Positions 26,760-38,984 of a stretch of 64,000 nt of DNA are shown here, in pieces (position 1 is the first letter of the stretch; each line of letters opens with the position of its first letter). The notes beneath the pieces were generated by a model that saw only the letters and a list, made by a program, of their open reading frames with translations, did not search any database and was not told the DNA's origin. Origin of the DNA: Enterobacter huaxiensis (lineage in GTDB: Bacteria > Pseudomonadota > Gammaproteobacteria > Enterobacterales > Enterobacteriaceae). Made by a program: the position numbers and the translations under genes. The stretch lies in NCBI RefSeq assembly GCF_003594935.2, contig NZ_CP043342.1:3224001-3288000 (forward strand), written 5' to 3'.

Positions 26760-27143
26760 TTAGTGCTGTTCAAGCCGAGCGTGCTTGTTCAGGCACATGA
26801 TGCAAAGAGAGAGCGTCGTCAGGCAGTTTTCGAGCTTCTCTGCGTTAACAGCAATAAAATTGGGGCAGTCATGGCGTCCATTCATCAGGCACACCCCTGC
26901 GATGGAAAGCACCTCGGCGGCACGACGCAGCGCCATCAGCTCGCTTTCGCCATATTCCGCCTTCAGGGTCGGCGCTTTTTCACGCATGTAATTGCAAAGT
27001 TCAAAGAGATTATCACGCAGATGTTCGCTTTCGCTGACTGACATATACCCTTTCGCCTTCCTCAGCTGTAGATACGCGGCAAGGTCGATTCGGGCGTTGA
27101 TCAGCTTGTTAAGCAGATCGCGTTTCAGTCTGTCAACGGACAT
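26760..27143 (-). CDS. bssR: Biofilm regulator BssR
   Basis: A 127-aa small regulator matching E. coli BssR (YliH) in length and core (DLAAYLQLRKAKGYMSVSESEHLRDN, VCLMNGRHDCPNFI, AEKLENCL). In E. coli it represses biofilm formation through indole and AI-2 signalling. I choose the ATG at 27143 because GGAGGA lies 7 bases upstream and the length then equals E. coli BssR. The longer frame begins inside the promoter. Confidence 0.9.
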   Translation of the reverse strand: MSVDRLKRDLLNKLINARIDLAAYLQLRKAKGYMSVSESEHLRDNLFELCNYMREKAPTLKAEYGESELMALRRAAEVLSIAGVCLMNGRHDCPNFIAVNAEKLENCLTTLSLCIMCLNKHARLEQH

Positions 27144-27175
27144 GCTAGTTCCTCCTCTGTCAGCCATGTTGCACA

Positions 27176-27202
27176 ATTATAATAAGGTTAAATTTTGTAC
27201 AA
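27176..27202 (-). promoter_or_regulatory. bssR promoter
   Basis: On the minus strand, TTGTAC (plus-strand 27197-27202) and TATAAT (27176-27181), 15 bp apart, lie about 33 bp upstream of the bssR start. Confidence 0.5.
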
Positions 27203-27359
27203 TTGAATGCCGAAGATCAATAAACCGTAACTGATTAACATTCTTTACAATGTTACAACGTCTGAAGGATTCATCTGCCCCGCAAAGAGTGTATAAATCC
27301 CCCGCGATACGCTGTAAAATCCCGCCCTGATAACTCCATAATTGATGAATTTTTAACCT

Positions 27360-28685
27360 ATGAGCAATGTTACGCACCAGCCGAAAATCGGCTTTGTCTC
27401 CCTGGGCTGCCCGAAAAACCTGGTGGATTCCGAACGCATCCTGACCGAGCTTCGCACTGAAGGCTATGACGTCGTACCAAGCTACGACAACGCCGATATG
27501 GTGATCGTTAATACCTGCGGCTTTATCGACAGCGCGGTTCAGGAGTCTCTGGAAGCCATCGGCGAAGCCCTGACTGAAAATGGCAAAGTCATCGTGACCG
27601 GCTGCCTGGGCGCAAAAGTGGACCAAATCCGCGAAGTGCACCCGAAGGTGCTGGAGATCACCGGCCCGCACAGCTACGAGCAGGTGCTGGAACATGTTCA
27701 TCACTACGTGCCAAAACCAAAGCATAACCCGTTCCTGAGCCTCGTGCCGGAACAGGGTGTGAAGCTGACGCCGCGCCACTATGCCTACCTGAAGATTTCC
27801 GAAGGCTGCAACCATCGCTGCACCTTCTGCATCATCCCGTCCATGCGCGGCGATCTGGTGAGCCGCCCTATCGGCGAAGTGCTGGCGGAAGCCAAACGCC
27901 TGGCTGATGCCGGGGTCAAGGAGCTGCTGGTCATCTCCCAGGACACCTCGGCCTACGGCGTAGACGTGAAGCACCGCTCCGGCTTCCACAACGGCGAGCC
28001 GGTGAAAACCAGCATGGTCGGCCTGTGCGAGCAGCTCGCTAAGCTGGGCATCTGGACGCGTCTGCACTACGTCTACCCGTACCCGCACGTTGACGACGTG
28101 ATCCCGCTGATGGCCGAAGGCAAAATCCTGCCGTATCTGGACATCCCGCTGCAGCACGCCAGCCCGCGTATTCTGAAGCTGATGAAGCGTCCTGGCTCCG
28201 TTGACCGCCAGCTGGCGCGCATCAAGCAGTGGCGTGAAATCTGCCCGGAACTGACCCTGCGCTCCACCTTCATCGTCGGCTTCCCGGGTGAAACCGAAGA
28301 AGACTTCCAGATGCTGCTCGACTTCCTGAAGGAAGCACGTCTGGACCGCGTCGGCTGCTTCAAGTACAGCCCGGTGGAGGGCGCTACCGCCAACGAGCTG
28401 GCGGATCAGGTGCCGGAAGAGGTGAAAGAAGAGCGCTGGAACCGCTTCATGCAGCTGCAGCAGCAGATCTCCGCCGAGCGCCTGCAGGAAAAAGTGGGCC
28501 GCGAGATCATGGTGATCGTTGACGAAGTGGACGAAGAAGGCGCGATTGGCCGCAGCATGGCGGATGCCCCTGAAATCGACGGCGCGGTGTATCTTAACGG
28601 CGAAACCAGCGTTAAGCCGGGCGATATTATTCGCGTGAAGGTTGAAAACGCGGATGAGTATGACCTGTGGGGTAGCCGGGTTTAA
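27360..28685 (+). CDS. rimO: Ribosomal protein S12 methylthiotransferase RimO
   Basis: A 441-aa radical-SAM enzyme that methylthiolates Asp88 of ribosomal protein S12. It has an N-terminal UPF0004 domain with cluster cysteines (SLGCPKN, VNTCGF, VTGCLG), the radical-SAM CX3CX2C motif in [23 protein letters not shown], and a C-terminal TRAM domain ending near YDLWGSRV. It is a single gene divergent from bssR and followed by an inverted pair of palindromic repeats. Confidence 0.96.
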   Translation: MSNVTHQPKIGFVSLGCPKNLVDSERILTELRTEGYDVVPSYDNADMVIVNTCGFIDSAVQESLEAIGEALTENGKVIVTGCLGAKVDQIREVHPKVLEITGPHSYEQVLEHVHHYVPKPKHNPFLSLVPEQGVKLTPRHYAYLKISEGCNHRCTFCIIPSMRGDLVSRPIGEVLAEAKRLADAGVKELLVISQDTSAYGVDVKHRSGFHNGEPVKTSMVGLCEQLAKLGIWTRLHYVYPYPHVDDVIPLMAEGKILPYLDIPLQHASPRILKLMKRPGSVDRQLARIKQWREICPELTLRSTFIVGFPGETEEDFQMLLDFLKEARLDRVGCFKYSPVEGATANELADQVPEEVKEERWNRFMQLQQQISAERLQEKVGREIMVIVDEVDEEGAIGRSMADAPEIDGAVYLNGETSVKPGDIIRVKVENADEYDLWGSRV

Positions 28686-28692
28686 TTACATT

Positions 28693-28730
28693 CCCCTCAC
28701 CCCGGCCCTCTCCCCAAAGGGGCGAGGGGG
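28693..28730. repeat. Palindromic intergenic repeat, copy 3
   Basis: A CCCCTCACCCCGGCCCTCTC unit with a CCTCTCCCC/GGGGCGAGG hairpin follows rimO. It pairs head-to-head with the inverted copy at 28749. Confidence 0.75.
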
Positions 28731-28748
28731 AAAACCGCACCGAGCAGT

Positions 28749-28785
28749 CCCCTCTCCCCTCCGGGGAGAGGGTTAGGGTGAGGGG
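28749..28785. repeat. Palindromic intergenic repeat, copy 4 (inverted)
   Basis: This is the reverse complement of the same family: CCCCTCTCCCC then GGGGAGAGGG and TTAGGGTGAGGGG. With copy 3 it can form one long cruciform between convergent rimO and gsiD. Confidence 0.75.
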
Positions 28786-28793
28786 CAATAAAT

Positions 28794-29705
28794 CTACCCC
28801 TTAATCCTCGGATCCAGCGCGTCGCGCAGCCCGTCTCCCAGCAGGTTAAACGCCAGTACGGTCAAAAAAATCGCCAGGCTCGGGAACAGCGCCACGTGTG
28901 GCGCAATCACCATGTCCGCTCTCGCCTCGTTCAGCATCGCGCCCCACTCCGGCGTCGGTGGCTGCGCCCCTAACCCCAGAAACGACAGGCTGGCCGCCGA
29001 GATAATCGACACGCCGATGCGCATCGTAAAATAGACCACGATGGACGACACCGTGCCCGGCAGGATATGGCTGAACAGAATAGTAGTATCGCTGGCGCCC
29101 ATGCTGCGCGCCGACTCGATAAAGGTTTGCTGCTTCAACACCAGCGTGTTGCCGCGCACCAGACGGGCAAAGGCCGGAATCGAAAAGACCGCGACCGCAA
29201 TGATAACGTTCGCCATCCCGCTGCCCATAATCGCCACCACGGCGATCGCCAGCAGGATCCCGGGGAAGGCAAACAGCACGTCGCAAATACGCATGATGAT
29301 GCGGTCCCACCAGCCTTCGTAATACCCGGCTACCAGCCCCAGCACCGTGCCAATCGCCGCACCGATTAATACCGCAAATACCCCCGCGGCCAGGGATATC
29401 TGTGCACCCACCAGCACGCGGCTGAAGATATCGCGCCCGAGCGAGTCCACGCCAAACCAGTGCAGCATCGACGGCCCGTCGTTCAGACGGTCATAGTCAA
29501 AATAGTTTTCAGCATCAAAGGGCGCGACCCAGGGCGCAATAATCGCCACCACGATCAGCAGCAGCACGAAGAGTCCCGCCGTTATCGCAACGGGCTGGCG
29601 ACGAAAACGCCGCCAGAATTCAGACCACGGCGTGCGGACATGGTCCGGCTTGAGCCCCGGCATAGCGTTTAATACCGCCTGACGACGCCAGTTCAACAAT
29701 CGCAT
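28794..29705 (-). CDS. gsiD: Glutathione ABC transporter permease GsiD
   Basis: A 303-aa permease of the dipeptide/glutathione importer class (DppC/OppC type). It has an N-terminal cytosolic tail, about six helices and the EAA-like loop [23 protein letters not shown]. It ends ALDPRIKG, as is typical of this family. It starts 1 bp after gsiC and is the last gene of iaaA-gsiABCD. Confidence 0.94.
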   Translation of the reverse strand: MRLLNWRRQAVLNAMPGLKPDHVRTPWSEFWRRFRRQPVAITAGLFVLLLIVVAIIAPWVAPFDAENYFDYDRLNDGPSMLHWFGVDSLGRDIFSRVLVGAQISLAAGVFAVLIGAAIGTVLGLVAGYYEGWWDRIIMRICDVLFAFPGILLAIAVVAIMGSGMANVIIAVAVFSIPAFARLVRGNTLVLKQQTFIESARSMGASDTTILFSHILPGTVSSIVVYFTMRIGVSIISAASLSFLGLGAQPPTPEWGAMLNEARADMVIAPHVALFPSLAIFLTVLAFNLLGDGLRDALDPRIKG

Positions 29706-29706
29706 C

Positions 29707-30627
29707 TTACTTGTACCTGATGGCCGGGTTAATGGCGGCGTAGAGCACGTCCACCACTAAGTTAATGAGAATAAACTCCAGCGAGAAGAGCAGGACTTCC
29801 GCCTGAATCACCGGGTAATCACGCATGTCGACCGAGTCGACCAGCAGGCGCCCCAGACCCGGCCAGTTGAAGACCTTTTCCACGACGATAGAGCCGCCCA
29901 GCAGGAAGCCAAACTGCAGCCCCATCATCGTCACCACCGGGATCATCGCGTTGCGAAACCCGTGCTTCAGGATAACCCACTTCTCGCTCACCCCTTTCGC
30001 CCGCGCGGTGCGGATGTAGTCTTCGCTCAGCACGTCAACGAACGACGCGCGGGTGAAGCGCGCCATCACCGCGGCAACGGCTGCGCCCAGCGTCATGGAA
30101 GGGAGAATGTAGTGTTTCCAGGTATCGGCGCCCACGGTCGGCAGCCAGCCCAGCTCTACGGAGAAAATCTGCATCAGCAGCATGCCCAGCGCAAAGGCCG
30201 GAAAGGAGATGCCGGTCACCGCCAGCGCCATGCCGAGCTTATCCGGCCAGCGGTTGCGCCAGACGGCGGCCACAATCCCGGCGCCCAGCCCAAACACCAC
30301 CGCCCAGCTCATGCTGGCAATCGTTAGCCAGAAGGTGGGCATAAAACGGCTGGCAATCTCCTCCGATACCGGGCGACGCGACACCATCGAGGTGCCAAAA
30401 TCGCCCTGCAGGACGTTGCCGATATAGTGCAGAAACTGCTTGTACAGCGGCTGGTCGAGACCCAGCTGCTTGCGCACCAGGTCGATAACGGTCGCATCAG
30501 CCTCCGGCCCCGCCACCAGCCGAGCAGGATCGCCCGGCAGCATATGAACAAACAAAAAGACCAGCACCGCCACAATCAGCAGCGTCGGAATCAGCCCCAG
30601 CAGGCGTTTACAAACATAATTCAGCAT
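29707..30627 (-). CDS. gsiC: Glutathione ABC transporter permease GsiC
   Basis: A 306-aa DppB-type permease. Helix 1 is in [28 protein letters not shown], the coupling loop is [24 protein letters not shown], and the end is [11 protein letters not shown]. It dimerises with GsiD to form the glutathione channel. It lies 5 bp after gsiB and 1 bp before gsiD. Confidence 0.95.
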   Translation of the reverse strand: MLNYVCKRLLGLIPTLLIVAVLVFLFVHMLPGDPARLVAGPEADATVIDLVRKQLGLDQPLYKQFLHYIGNVLQGDFGTSMVSRRPVSEEIASRFMPTFWLTIASMSWAVVFGLGAGIVAAVWRNRWPDKLGMALAVTGISFPAFALGMLLMQIFSVELGWLPTVGADTWKHYILPSMTLGAAVAAVMARFTRASFVDVLSEDYIRTARAKGVSEKWVILKHGFRNAMIPVVTMMGLQFGFLLGGSIVVEKVFNWPGLGRLLVDSVDMRDYPVIQAEVLLFSLEFILINLVVDVLYAAINPAIRYK

Positions 30628-30632
30628 GAGGT

Positions 30633-32171
30633 TTATTTTAAATCCGCGTCATCAAAGCTAAAGCCCGTATCCGGCATGATATAGAACCCGGTCAGCGCTT
30701 TGTTATGGGCAGAAACCAGTTTTTCCACCACCAGCGGCACCCACGGTGACTCTTTCCAGATGGTGTCCTGCGCCTCTTTATACAGCCGCGCTTTCTCCTC
30801 CGGTTTGGTGGTTTTCAGCGCGTCAGACAGGTTTTTATCCACCTGCGGGTTGCTGTAAAAGGCCGTGTTGAAGAGCGTTGGCGGCCAGTTCTGTGAGGCA
30901 AACAGCGGTGACAGCGCCCAGTCTGCTTCTCCGGTTGAGGCCGTCCAGCCGGTGTAGAACATCCGCACACCGCTCTCTTTCTGACCTTTGCCCTCCACTT
31001 CCGCCGCACGCTGGCCGGCGTCCATCGCGGTTACCTGCGCTTTGATGCCCACCTGCGCCAGCTGCTGCTGGGTAAACTGCAGCACCTTCTGGGCGGTGCT
31101 GTGATTATGCGATGACCACAGCGTGGTGCTGAAGCCGTTCGGGAAGCCCGCCTCTTTCAGCAGCTCGCGCGCTTTGGCCGGATCGTACGGCCACGGCTGG
31201 TAGCTTTGCGCATAGGCGATAGCCGGTGGCAGCACGCCAGTCGCCGGAGTCGCATAGCCCGCAAACGCCACCTTCACCAGCGCCTGGCGGTTGATCGCGT
31301 AGTTAATGGCTTCACGCACCTTCGGGTTATCAAACGGTTTTTGCGTAACGTTCATGCTGATGTAGCGCTGCATGATCGACGGGCTGGCGACCAGCTCCAG
31401 CTTGCCGTTTTTCGCCAGCAGCGCCGCCTGCTCGTAAGGGATCGGGAACGCAAACTGCGCTTCGCCGGTTTGCAGCATCGCCGCACGGGTATTGTTGTCC
31501 ACCACCGGACGCCAGGTGATGGTGTCCAGCTTCGGCAACCCCTGCTGCCAGTATCCGGCGAACTTCTTCACCTTCACAAAATCGGTCTGGTTCCAGGTGA
31601 GCAGCTCGTACGGGCCGGTGCCGACCGGGTGGAAGCCGATCTCTTTACCGTATTTCTTCAGCGCCGCTGGCGAAATCATTGCCGTCGCCGGGTGCGCAAG
31701 AATATTGATAAACGCGGAGAACGGCTCTTTGAGGGTGATTTTCACGGTCGCCGGGTCAACCGCCTCGGTGCTGGCGATGTTTTTATACAGGTTATAGCGC
31801 TTCAGGCCGTTTTCCGGGTTACTCGCGCGGTCGAGGTTCACCTTCACCGCCTCCGCGTTGAAATCCGTGCCGTCCTGGAACTTCACGCCGGAGCGCAGCT
31901 TGATGGTATAGACCAGCCCGTCGTCCGAAACGGTATAGCTCTCCGCGAGCACGTTTTTGAGCTTCATCTCTTTATCCAGGCCAAACAGCCCCTGGTAGAA
32001 CGATTTCGCTACCGCCTGGGAGAGGGTATCGTTAGCGTCATACGGATCCAGCGTCGTGAAATTGGAACCGACCGCGACGACCACGTCTTTGGCAGCGAAC
32101 GCGGGGGATGCGGCCAGGGCTGCCGTCACGCTCGCGGCTAACAGCCATGTCCGAGCAACAAATTTAACCAT
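30633..32171 (-). CDS. gsiB: Periplasmic glutathione-binding protein GsiB
   Basis: A 512-aa SBP class 5 (DppA/OppA-like) periplasmic receptor that binds reduced glutathione. A Sec signal peptide (cleavage after SPAFA) precedes [22 protein letters not shown]. The family signature region is [20 protein letters not shown]. It lies between gsiA and gsiC in the operon. Confidence 0.95.
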   Translation of the reverse strand: MVKFVARTWLLAASVTAALAASPAFAAKDVVVAVGSNFTTLDPYDANDTLSQAVAKSFYQGLFGLDKEMKLKNVLAESYTVSDDGLVYTIKLRSGVKFQDGTDFNAEAVKVNLDRASNPENGLKRYNLYKNIASTEAVDPATVKITLKEPFSAFINILAHPATAMISPAALKKYGKEIGFHPVGTGPYELLTWNQTDFVKVKKFAGYWQQGLPKLDTITWRPVVDNNTRAAMLQTGEAQFAFPIPYEQAALLAKNGKLELVASPSIMQRYISMNVTQKPFDNPKVREAINYAINRQALVKVAFAGYATPATGVLPPAIAYAQSYQPWPYDPAKARELLKEAGFPNGFSTTLWSSHNHSTAQKVLQFTQQQLAQVGIKAQVTAMDAGQRAAEVEGKGQKESGVRMFYTGWTASTGEADWALSPLFASQNWPPTLFNTAFYSNPQVDKNLSDALKTTKPEEKARLYKEAQDTIWKESPWVPLVVEKLVSAHNKALTGFYIMPDTGFSFDDADLK

Positions 32172-32194
32172 TGTGTTCTCCTGCCTGTTGTAAG

Positions 32195-34066
<1,872 letters not shown>

Positions 34067-34077
34067 GCGTTGCCCCC

Positions 34078-35016
34078 TTATTCACGATAAATCCCCGTAC
34101 TGGGCTCATCACCCGCATAGCCCCAGGCGCGGTACATCCCTTCGCTGTTGAACGGCAGCGCCACGTTACCCTCGCGATCTACCGCAATGAGCCCGCCGAC
34201 GCCGCCCAGCGCGGGCAGTTTCTCCATCACCACGCGCTCGCAGGCCTCGCTCAGGCTCAGCCCGCCGTAATCCATCAGCGCGGTGATGTCGTAGGCCGCC
34301 AGAGCGCGGATAAACACTTCGCCGGTTCCGGTGCAGGAGACCGCCGCCGTGGCGTTATTGGCATAGCACCCCGCCCCCGGCAGCGGGCTGTCGCCTACCC
34401 GACCCGGTAGCTTGTTGGTCATACCGCCGGTGGACGTGGCTGCGGCAAGATTGCCGGCCTTATCGAGCGCCACCGCGCCAACGGTGCCCATTTTGGTACG
34501 CTCATCCAGCGGCGCGGCGTGGTCAAGCTGCGTCATGCCCGCAGTACGCGCGTCCAGCAGCTGCTGATAGCGCGCCTCGGTGGAAAAGAGATCGGGCGAT
34601 ACCGACTCCATCCCGTGTTCAAAGGCAAACTGCTCCGCGCCCGCCCCCGTCAGCAGAACGTGGGGGCTCTGCTCCATGACCAGACGCGCGGCCAGCACGG
34701 GATTACGCAAATGGCTGACGCCTGCAACGGCGCCGGCTTTCAGGCTAATTCCGTCCATGACGCAGGCATCCAGCTCGTGCGTTTCGTCACGGGTAAATAC
34801 CGACCCAATACCCGCATTAAACAGCGGGCACTCTTCCAGCTGGCGCACCGCCTCGGTGACCACATCCAGCGCGCTTTCGCCCGCCTCCAGCATTCGCTGG
34901 CCCGCTTCCACGATGGTGGACAGCGCATCAATGTAGCGCTTCTCAAGCTCAGGGCTGAGCTGTGCACGGGTGATTGCCCCGGCGCCACCGTGAATTGCGA
35001 TTACCGCATTAACCAT
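34078..35016 (-). CDS. iaaA: Isoaspartyl peptidase / L-asparaginase IaaA
   Basis: A 312-aa plant-type asparaginase precursor of the Ntn-hydrolase class. It cleaves itself before a threonine that becomes the nucleophile, here T178 in [11 protein letters not shown]. It also has the N-terminal HGGAGAI and [16 protein letters not shown] motifs. It hydrolyses isoaspartyl dipeptides and asparagine. First gene of the iaaA-gsiABCD operon, divergent from moeA. Confidence 0.95.
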   Translation of the reverse strand: MVNAVIAIHGGAGAITRAQLSPELEKRYIDALSTIVEAGQRMLEAGESALDVVTEAVRQLEECPLFNAGIGSVFTRDETHELDACVMDGISLKAGAVAGVSHLRNPVLAARLVMEQSPHVLLTGAGAEQFAFEHGMESVSPDLFSTEARYQQLLDARTAGMTQLDHAAPLDERTKMGTVGAVALDKAGNLAAATSTGGMTNKLPGRVGDSPLPGAGCYANNATAAVSCTGTGEVFIRALAAYDITALMDYGGLSLSEACERVVMEKLPALGGVGGLIAVDREGNVALPFNSEGMYRAWGYAGDEPSTGIYRE

Positions 35017-35205
35017 TACGCATCACCCGTCAGCCTTATTTGCGGCTTTTTCTATAAATATCATTATCGTCGATGAATCTTCAGATGATTTTTGAATATA
35101 GAAAGACGCATCGGTGATGTAAAGCGTACACCTATCGGGTCATACAGTTAGCCGCACTTTTCTGCCATAATGGGCGCTTTCGTCGTTACTCCGCAGGAGC
35201 CACCC

Positions 35206-36438
35206 ATGGATTTTACCGCCGGACTGATGCCGCTTGAGACGGCACTCACGCAGATGCTTGACCGCATTTCCCCACTGCACGAACGCGAGACGCTGCCCCT
35301 GGCGCGCTGTTTTGGCCGTATTGCCGCGGGCAATATTGTCTCCCCGCTTAACGTGCCGGGGTTTGATAACTCTGCAATGGACGGTTACGCGGTGCGCCTG
35401 GCGGATCTTCAGACGGGTAACGCGCTTCCCGTGGCGGGTAAAGCCTTTGCCGGCCAGCCGTTTAGCGGTGAGTGGCCTGCGGGCACCTGCGTGCGCATCA
35501 TGACCGGTGCGCCGGTTCCGGCAGGCTGCGACGCCGTGGTCATGCAGGAAGAGACCGAACAAACGGATGACGGCGTGCGCTTTATCGCCAACGTTAAGGC
35601 GGGCCAGAACATCCGCCGCGCGGGCGAAGATATTACGCGTGGCGCAACGGTCTTTGCCGCCGGGCAAAAGCTCACGGTCGCCGAGCTGCCGGTGCTGGCA
35701 TCCCTCGGCATCGCCGACATTGACGTGATCCGCAAGGTACGCGTCGCCGTCTTTTCCACCGGCGACGAGCTGCAGCTGCCGGGTCAGCCGCTGAAAGAGG
35801 GGCAGATTTACGACACCAACCGTCTGGCGGTGCACCTGATGCTCGAACAGCTGGGCTGTGAGGTGATTAACCTCGGCATTATTCCTGACGACCCGGAAAA
35901 ACTGCGCGCCGCGTTTATCGAAGCAGACAAATCCGCAGACGTGGTGATCAGCTCCGGCGGCGTATCGGTAGGCGAAGCGGACTACACCAAAACCATGCTC
36001 GAGGAGCTGGGTGAAATCGCCTTCTGGAAGCTGGCCATTAAGCCCGGTAAACCGTTCGCCTTCGGCAAGCTTGAACACAGCTGGTTCTGCGGCCTGCCGG
36101 GTAACCCCGTCTCTGCGGCCCTGACCTTTTACCAGCTGGTGATCCCGCTGCTGGCGAAGCTTTCCGGCAATATCGCCAGCCCGCTGCCTGAACGCCAGCG
36201 CGTGCGCGCCGCTACGCGCCTGAAAAAATCACCGGGACGTCTCGATTTCCAGCGCGGGATCCTGGCGCGTAACGCTGACGGCGAGCTCGACGTGAGGACC
36301 ACCGGACACCAGGGCTCGCACATTTTCAGCTCCTTCAGCCAGGGCAACTGCTTTATCGTACTGGAGCGCGAGCGCGGCAACGTCGAGGCGGGCGAATGGG
36401 TTGAGGTCGAGAGCTTTAACCACCTGTTCGGAGGCTAA
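35206..36438 (+). CDS. moeA: Molybdopterin molybdenumtransferase MoeA
   Basis: A 410-aa enzyme that inserts molybdate into adenylated molybdopterin to finish the molybdenum cofactor. It has the [15 protein letters not shown] entry motif, [19 protein letters not shown], the MoCF domain [12 protein letters not shown] and [13 protein letters not shown], and the [11 protein letters not shown] loop. I start at the ATG at 35206 ([14 protein letters not shown]), as in E. coli. The open frame extends 12 codons upstream without a ribosome site. moeB follows after 1 bp. Confidence 0.95.
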   Translation: MDFTAGLMPLETALTQMLDRISPLHERETLPLARCFGRIAAGNIVSPLNVPGFDNSAMDGYAVRLADLQTGNALPVAGKAFAGQPFSGEWPAGTCVRIMTGAPVPAGCDAVVMQEETEQTDDGVRFIANVKAGQNIRRAGEDITRGATVFAAGQKLTVAELPVLASLGIADIDVIRKVRVAVFSTGDELQLPGQPLKEGQIYDTNRLAVHLMLEQLGCEVINLGIIPDDPEKLRAAFIEADKSADVVISSGGVSVGEADYTKTMLEELGEIAFWKLAIKPGKPFAFGKLEHSWFCGLPGNPVSAALTFYQLVIPLLAKLSGNIASPLPERQRVRAATRLKKSPGRLDFQRGILARNADGELDVRTTGHQGSHIFSSFSQGNCFIVLERERGNVEAGEWVEVESFNHLFGG

Positions 36439-36439
36439 G

Positions 36440-37192
36440 ATGACGGTGGAGCTGAGCGACCAGGAGATGATGCGCTATAACCGCCAGATTGTGCTGCGCG
36501 GTTTTGACTTTGAGGGGCAGGAAGCGCTTAAGGCAGCAAAGGTGCTGGTTGTCGGCCTGGGCGGGCTGGGCTGCGCGGCCGCGCAGTACCTTGCCGCGGC
36601 GGGCGTGGGCAGGATGACGCTGCTGGATTTCGATACCGTGTCGGTGTCCAACCTGCAGCGTCAGACGCTGCACAGCGATGCGACCGTTGGCCAGCCGAAG
36701 GTGGAATCCGCCCGGGCTGCGCTGGCGCGCATCAACCCCAACGTTCAGTTCACCCTGATAGACGCGATGCTGGACGAAGACGCGCTCTTTGCGCAGGTTG
36801 CTCAGCACGACCTGGTGCTGGACTGCACCGATAACGTCACCATTCGCAATCAGCTTAACGCGGGCTGTTTTACCCATAAAACTCCGCTGGTCTCCGGCGC
36901 GGCGATCCGCATGGAGGGCCAAATCAGCGTCTTTACCTACGCCGAGGGTGAACCCTGCTACCGCTGCCTGAGCCGCCTGTTTGGCGAGAACGCGCTGACC
37001 TGCGTCGAAGCGGGCGTGATGGCGCCGTTAGTGGGCGTGATTGGGTCGATGCAGGCGATGGAAGCAATCAAGGTGCTGGCGCGTTACGGCACCCCGGCTG
37101 CGGGGAAAATCGTGATGTATGACGCGATGACCTGCCAGTTCCGCGAGATGAAGCTGATGCGTAACCCGGGGTGTGAGGTGTGCGGAGGTTAA
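36440..37192 (+). CDS. moeB: Molybdopterin-synthase adenylyltransferase MoeB
   Basis: A 250-aa E1-like enzyme that adenylates the C terminus of MoaD. The nucleotide fold is VVGLGGLGCAAAQYLAAAGVG, followed by D-containing LLDFDTVSVSNLQRQ. The structural zinc site is formed by CYRC and CEVC. Its ATG starts one base after the moeA stop region (TAAG ATG), so I use 36440; a longer frame overlaps moeA. moeAB form an operon, and a palindromic repeat follows. Confidence 0.95.
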   Translation: MTVELSDQEMMRYNRQIVLRGFDFEGQEALKAAKVLVVGLGGLGCAAAQYLAAAGVGRMTLLDFDTVSVSNLQRQTLHSDATVGQPKVESARAALARINPNVQFTLIDAMLDEDALFAQVAQHDLVLDCTDNVTIRNQLNAGCFTHKTPLVSGAAIRMEGQISVFTYAEGEPCYRCLSRLFGENALTCVEAGVMAPLVGVIGSMQAMEAIKVLARYGTPAAGKIVMYDAMTCQFREMKLMRNPGCEVCGG

Positions 37193-37201
37193 ACCCTGCT
37201 G

Positions 37202-37246
37202 CGGCCTGATGCCCTCACCCCAGCCCTCTCCCACGGGGAGAGGGAG
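37202..37246. repeat. Palindromic intergenic repeat (GCCCTCACCC type), copy 5
   Basis: GGCCTGATGCCCTCACCC leads to a CCCTCTCCC/GGGGAGAGGG hairpin after moeB. It is followed 10 bp later by a REP-like palindrome. Confidence 0.8.
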
Positions 37247-37251
37247 AAAAT

Positions 37252-37283
37252 CGTAGGCCGGGTAAGCGTGAGCGCCACCCGGC
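37252..37283. repeat. REP-like palindrome between moeB and fsaA
   Basis: CGTAGGCCGGGTAAGCG and its partner GCCACCCGGC form the REP stem. It adjoins copy 5 of the other repeat family, the same composite seen at 48834-48924. Confidence 0.8.
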
Positions 37284-37290
37284 AACAGTA

Positions 37291-37953
37291 TCAGATCGAC
37301 GTCCGTCCAAACGCCCCCTGCCAGTCCTGCTCAAACTTCACAATCGCCGCGTCTACTGCCGGAGAGGTAATAAACTGCTGCGCCACGTCCAGCGGCAGCG
37401 TGATGGACTCGCACCCTGCCAGCAGGCAGTCCAGCGCCTGGCGCGGGGTTTTAAAGCTCGCGGCCAGCACTTTTGACTGCGGGGCGTGCAGCGTCAGCAG
37501 CTGCTGCAGTTCAACCACGGTCTGGATCCCGTCCCCGCCCTGTGCGTCCACGCGGTTAACGTAGGGCGCCACATACTCGGCCCCTGCCAGCGCGGACAGC
37601 ATCCCTTGCGCTGCGCCGTATACCGCCGTGCCCAGCGTCGGGATCCCTTCGGCTTTCAGCATCTTGATAGCCGCCAGCCCTTCTGCGGTCACCGGCACTT
37701 TAACCACCAGATCGTTGATAATCGCGCGCAGCCTGCGCGCGTCTTCCACCATCCCTTCAGCGGTGGTTGCCATCACCTGCGCGAACAAACGGCCTTTGCC
37801 GCCCAGCGCGTCGTGCAGTTCTGGCAGCAAAACGTCCAGCGGCGTTTTACCGGCTGCCACAATGCTTGGGTTGGTGGTCACGCCCGCCAGCGGGAAGATG
37901 CGCGCCAGCTTTTTGACTGCCGCTACGTCTGATGTATCGAGATAAAGTTCCAT
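37291..37953 (-). CDS. fsaA: Fructose-6-phosphate aldolase FsaA
   Basis: A 220-aa class I transaldolase-like aldolase. The Schiff-base lysine is K85 in [12 protein letters not shown], and the N terminus [15 protein letters not shown] matches E. coli FsaA. It splits fructose-6-phosphate and, more relevantly, 1-deoxyfructose-6-phosphate (to hydroxyacetone and glyceraldehyde-3-P), reported as the product of the neighbouring glycyl radical enzyme YbiW. I use the ATG at 37953; the longer frame adds MQANFEGDI. It is divergent from ybiYW across a 127-bp region with an FNR-like site and a shared operator. Confidence 0.94.
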   Translation of the reverse strand: MELYLDTSDVAAVKKLARIFPLAGVTTNPSIVAAGKTPLDVLLPELHDALGGKGRLFAQVMATTAEGMVEDARRLRAIINDLVVKVPVTAEGLAAIKMLKAEGIPTLGTAVYGAAQGMLSALAGAEYVAPYVNRVDAQGGDGIQTVVELQQLLTLHAPQSKVLAASFKTPRQALDCLLAGCESITLPLDVAQQFITSPAVDAAIVKFEQDWQGAFGRTSI

Positions 37954-38011
37954 GATGTCGCCCTCAAAATTAGCCTGCACTTACCCTATCATGACAAAAC
38001 CTGCTCAAGAG

Positions 38012-38025
38012 TTGACCTGCATCAA
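38012..38025 (+). promoter_or_regulatory. FNR-like site upstream of ybiYW
   Basis: TTGACCTGCATCAA differs from the FNR consensus TTGAT-N4-ATCAA at one position. Its centre is 41.5 bp before the predicted transcription start (about 38060), given a TTTAAT -10 at 38048-38053. This is ideal class II activator spacing for an oxygen-sensitive glycyl radical enzyme. Confidence 0.65.
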
Positions 38026-38032
38026 GATAACC

Positions 38033-38047
38033 TTCATTCGAAAGTAA
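38033..38047. promoter_or_regulatory. Shared operator, copy 1 (fsaA / ybiYW)
   Basis: On the minus strand it reads TTACTTTCGAATGAA, identical to sites at 41484-41498 and 42505-42519. It fills the space between the FNR-like site and the -10 of ybiYW, a position where a bound protein would block transcription. Confidence 0.65.
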
Positions 38048-38080
38048 TTTAATCTTCATATGCAACTTGAGGGCAAAAAT

Positions 38081-38980
38081 ATGATCTTCAATATTCAGCG
38101 TTACTCTACCCACGATGGCCCCGGCATCCGAACCGTGGTGTTCCTGAAGGGCTGCTCGCTGGGCTGTCGCTGGTGCCAGAACCCGGAAAGCCGCTCCCGC
38201 AGCCGGGACGTGCTGTTTGACGCTCGCCTGTGCCTTGAAGGCTGCGACCTGTGCCAGCAGGCGGCGCCGGGCTGTATCGAACGCGCGCTGAACGGGATGG
38301 TCATCCACCGCGAAAAGCTGAGCGATGAGACGCTCAATGCCCTCACCGACTGCTGCCCGACGCAGGCGCTGACCGTCTGCGGTGAAGAGAAGCAGGTGGA
38401 AGAGATCATGGCGACCGTGCTGCGCGATAAGCCCTTCTACGACCGCAGCGGCGGCGGAATCACTCTCTCCGGCGGTGAACCCTTTATGAACCCTGAGCTG
38501 GCACACGCGCTGCTTAAAGCCAGCCACGAACAGGGTATTCACACCGCGGTTGAAACCTGCCTTCACGTACCCTGGCACTATATCGAGGCATCATTACCGT
38601 ACGTCGATCTGTTCCTCGCCGACCTGAAGCACGTCGACGGCGACGTTTTCAAACGGTGGACGGACGGCTCGGCCAAACGCGTTCTGGATAATCTGAAACG
38701 CCTGGCGGTAGCCGGCAAGAAAATCACCATCCGCGTCCCGCTGATTCAGGGCTTCAACGCCGATGAAGCCGCCATCACCGCCATCACCAACTTCGCTGCT
38801 GATGAGCTGAACGTTAGCGACATTCATTTTTTGCCGTACCACACGCTGGGCATGAACAAATACACCCTGCTCGGCCAACCTTACTCTGCCCCTGACAAAC
38901 CGCTTGATAACCCTGCGCTACTGGATTTCGCCCAGCAGTACGCCAGCCAGAAAGGGTTAACCGCGACCTTACGAGGATAA
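38081..38980 (+). CDS. ybiY: Glycyl radical enzyme activating protein YbiY (PflE-like)
   Basis: A 299-aa radical-SAM activase that installs the glycyl radical on YbiW. The 4Fe-4S motif CX3CX2C is C25, C29, C32 in [15 protein letters not shown]. Additional cysteine clusters follow ([15 protein letters not shown] and [12 protein letters not shown]), as in GRE activases with an inserted ferredoxin-like domain. [11 protein letters not shown] is the SAM-binding motif. I start at the ATG at 38081 ([15 protein letters not shown]), with TTGAGGG 8 bases upstream. The earlier ATG at 38060 coincides with the predicted transcript start. ybiW follows after 4 bp. Confidence 0.94.
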   Translation: MIFNIQRYSTHDGPGIRTVVFLKGCSLGCRWCQNPESRSRSRDVLFDARLCLEGCDLCQQAAPGCIERALNGMVIHREKLSDETLNALTDCCPTQALTVCGEEKQVEEIMATVLRDKPFYDRSGGGITLSGGEPFMNPELAHALLKASHEQGIHTAVETCLHVPWHYIEASLPYVDLFLADLKHVDGDVFKRWTDGSAKRVLDNLKRLAVAGKKITIRVPLIQGFNADEAAITAITNFAADELNVSDIHFLPYHTLGMNKYTLLGQPYSAPDKPLDNPALLDFAQQYASQKGLTATLRG

Positions 38981-38984
38981 AATT

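Noticed and set aside
27177..28157. 326-codon open frame on the minus strand
   Set aside because: It is antisense to rimO, which has the radical-SAM and TRAM motifs. The high GC content of the region keeps the opposite strand open.
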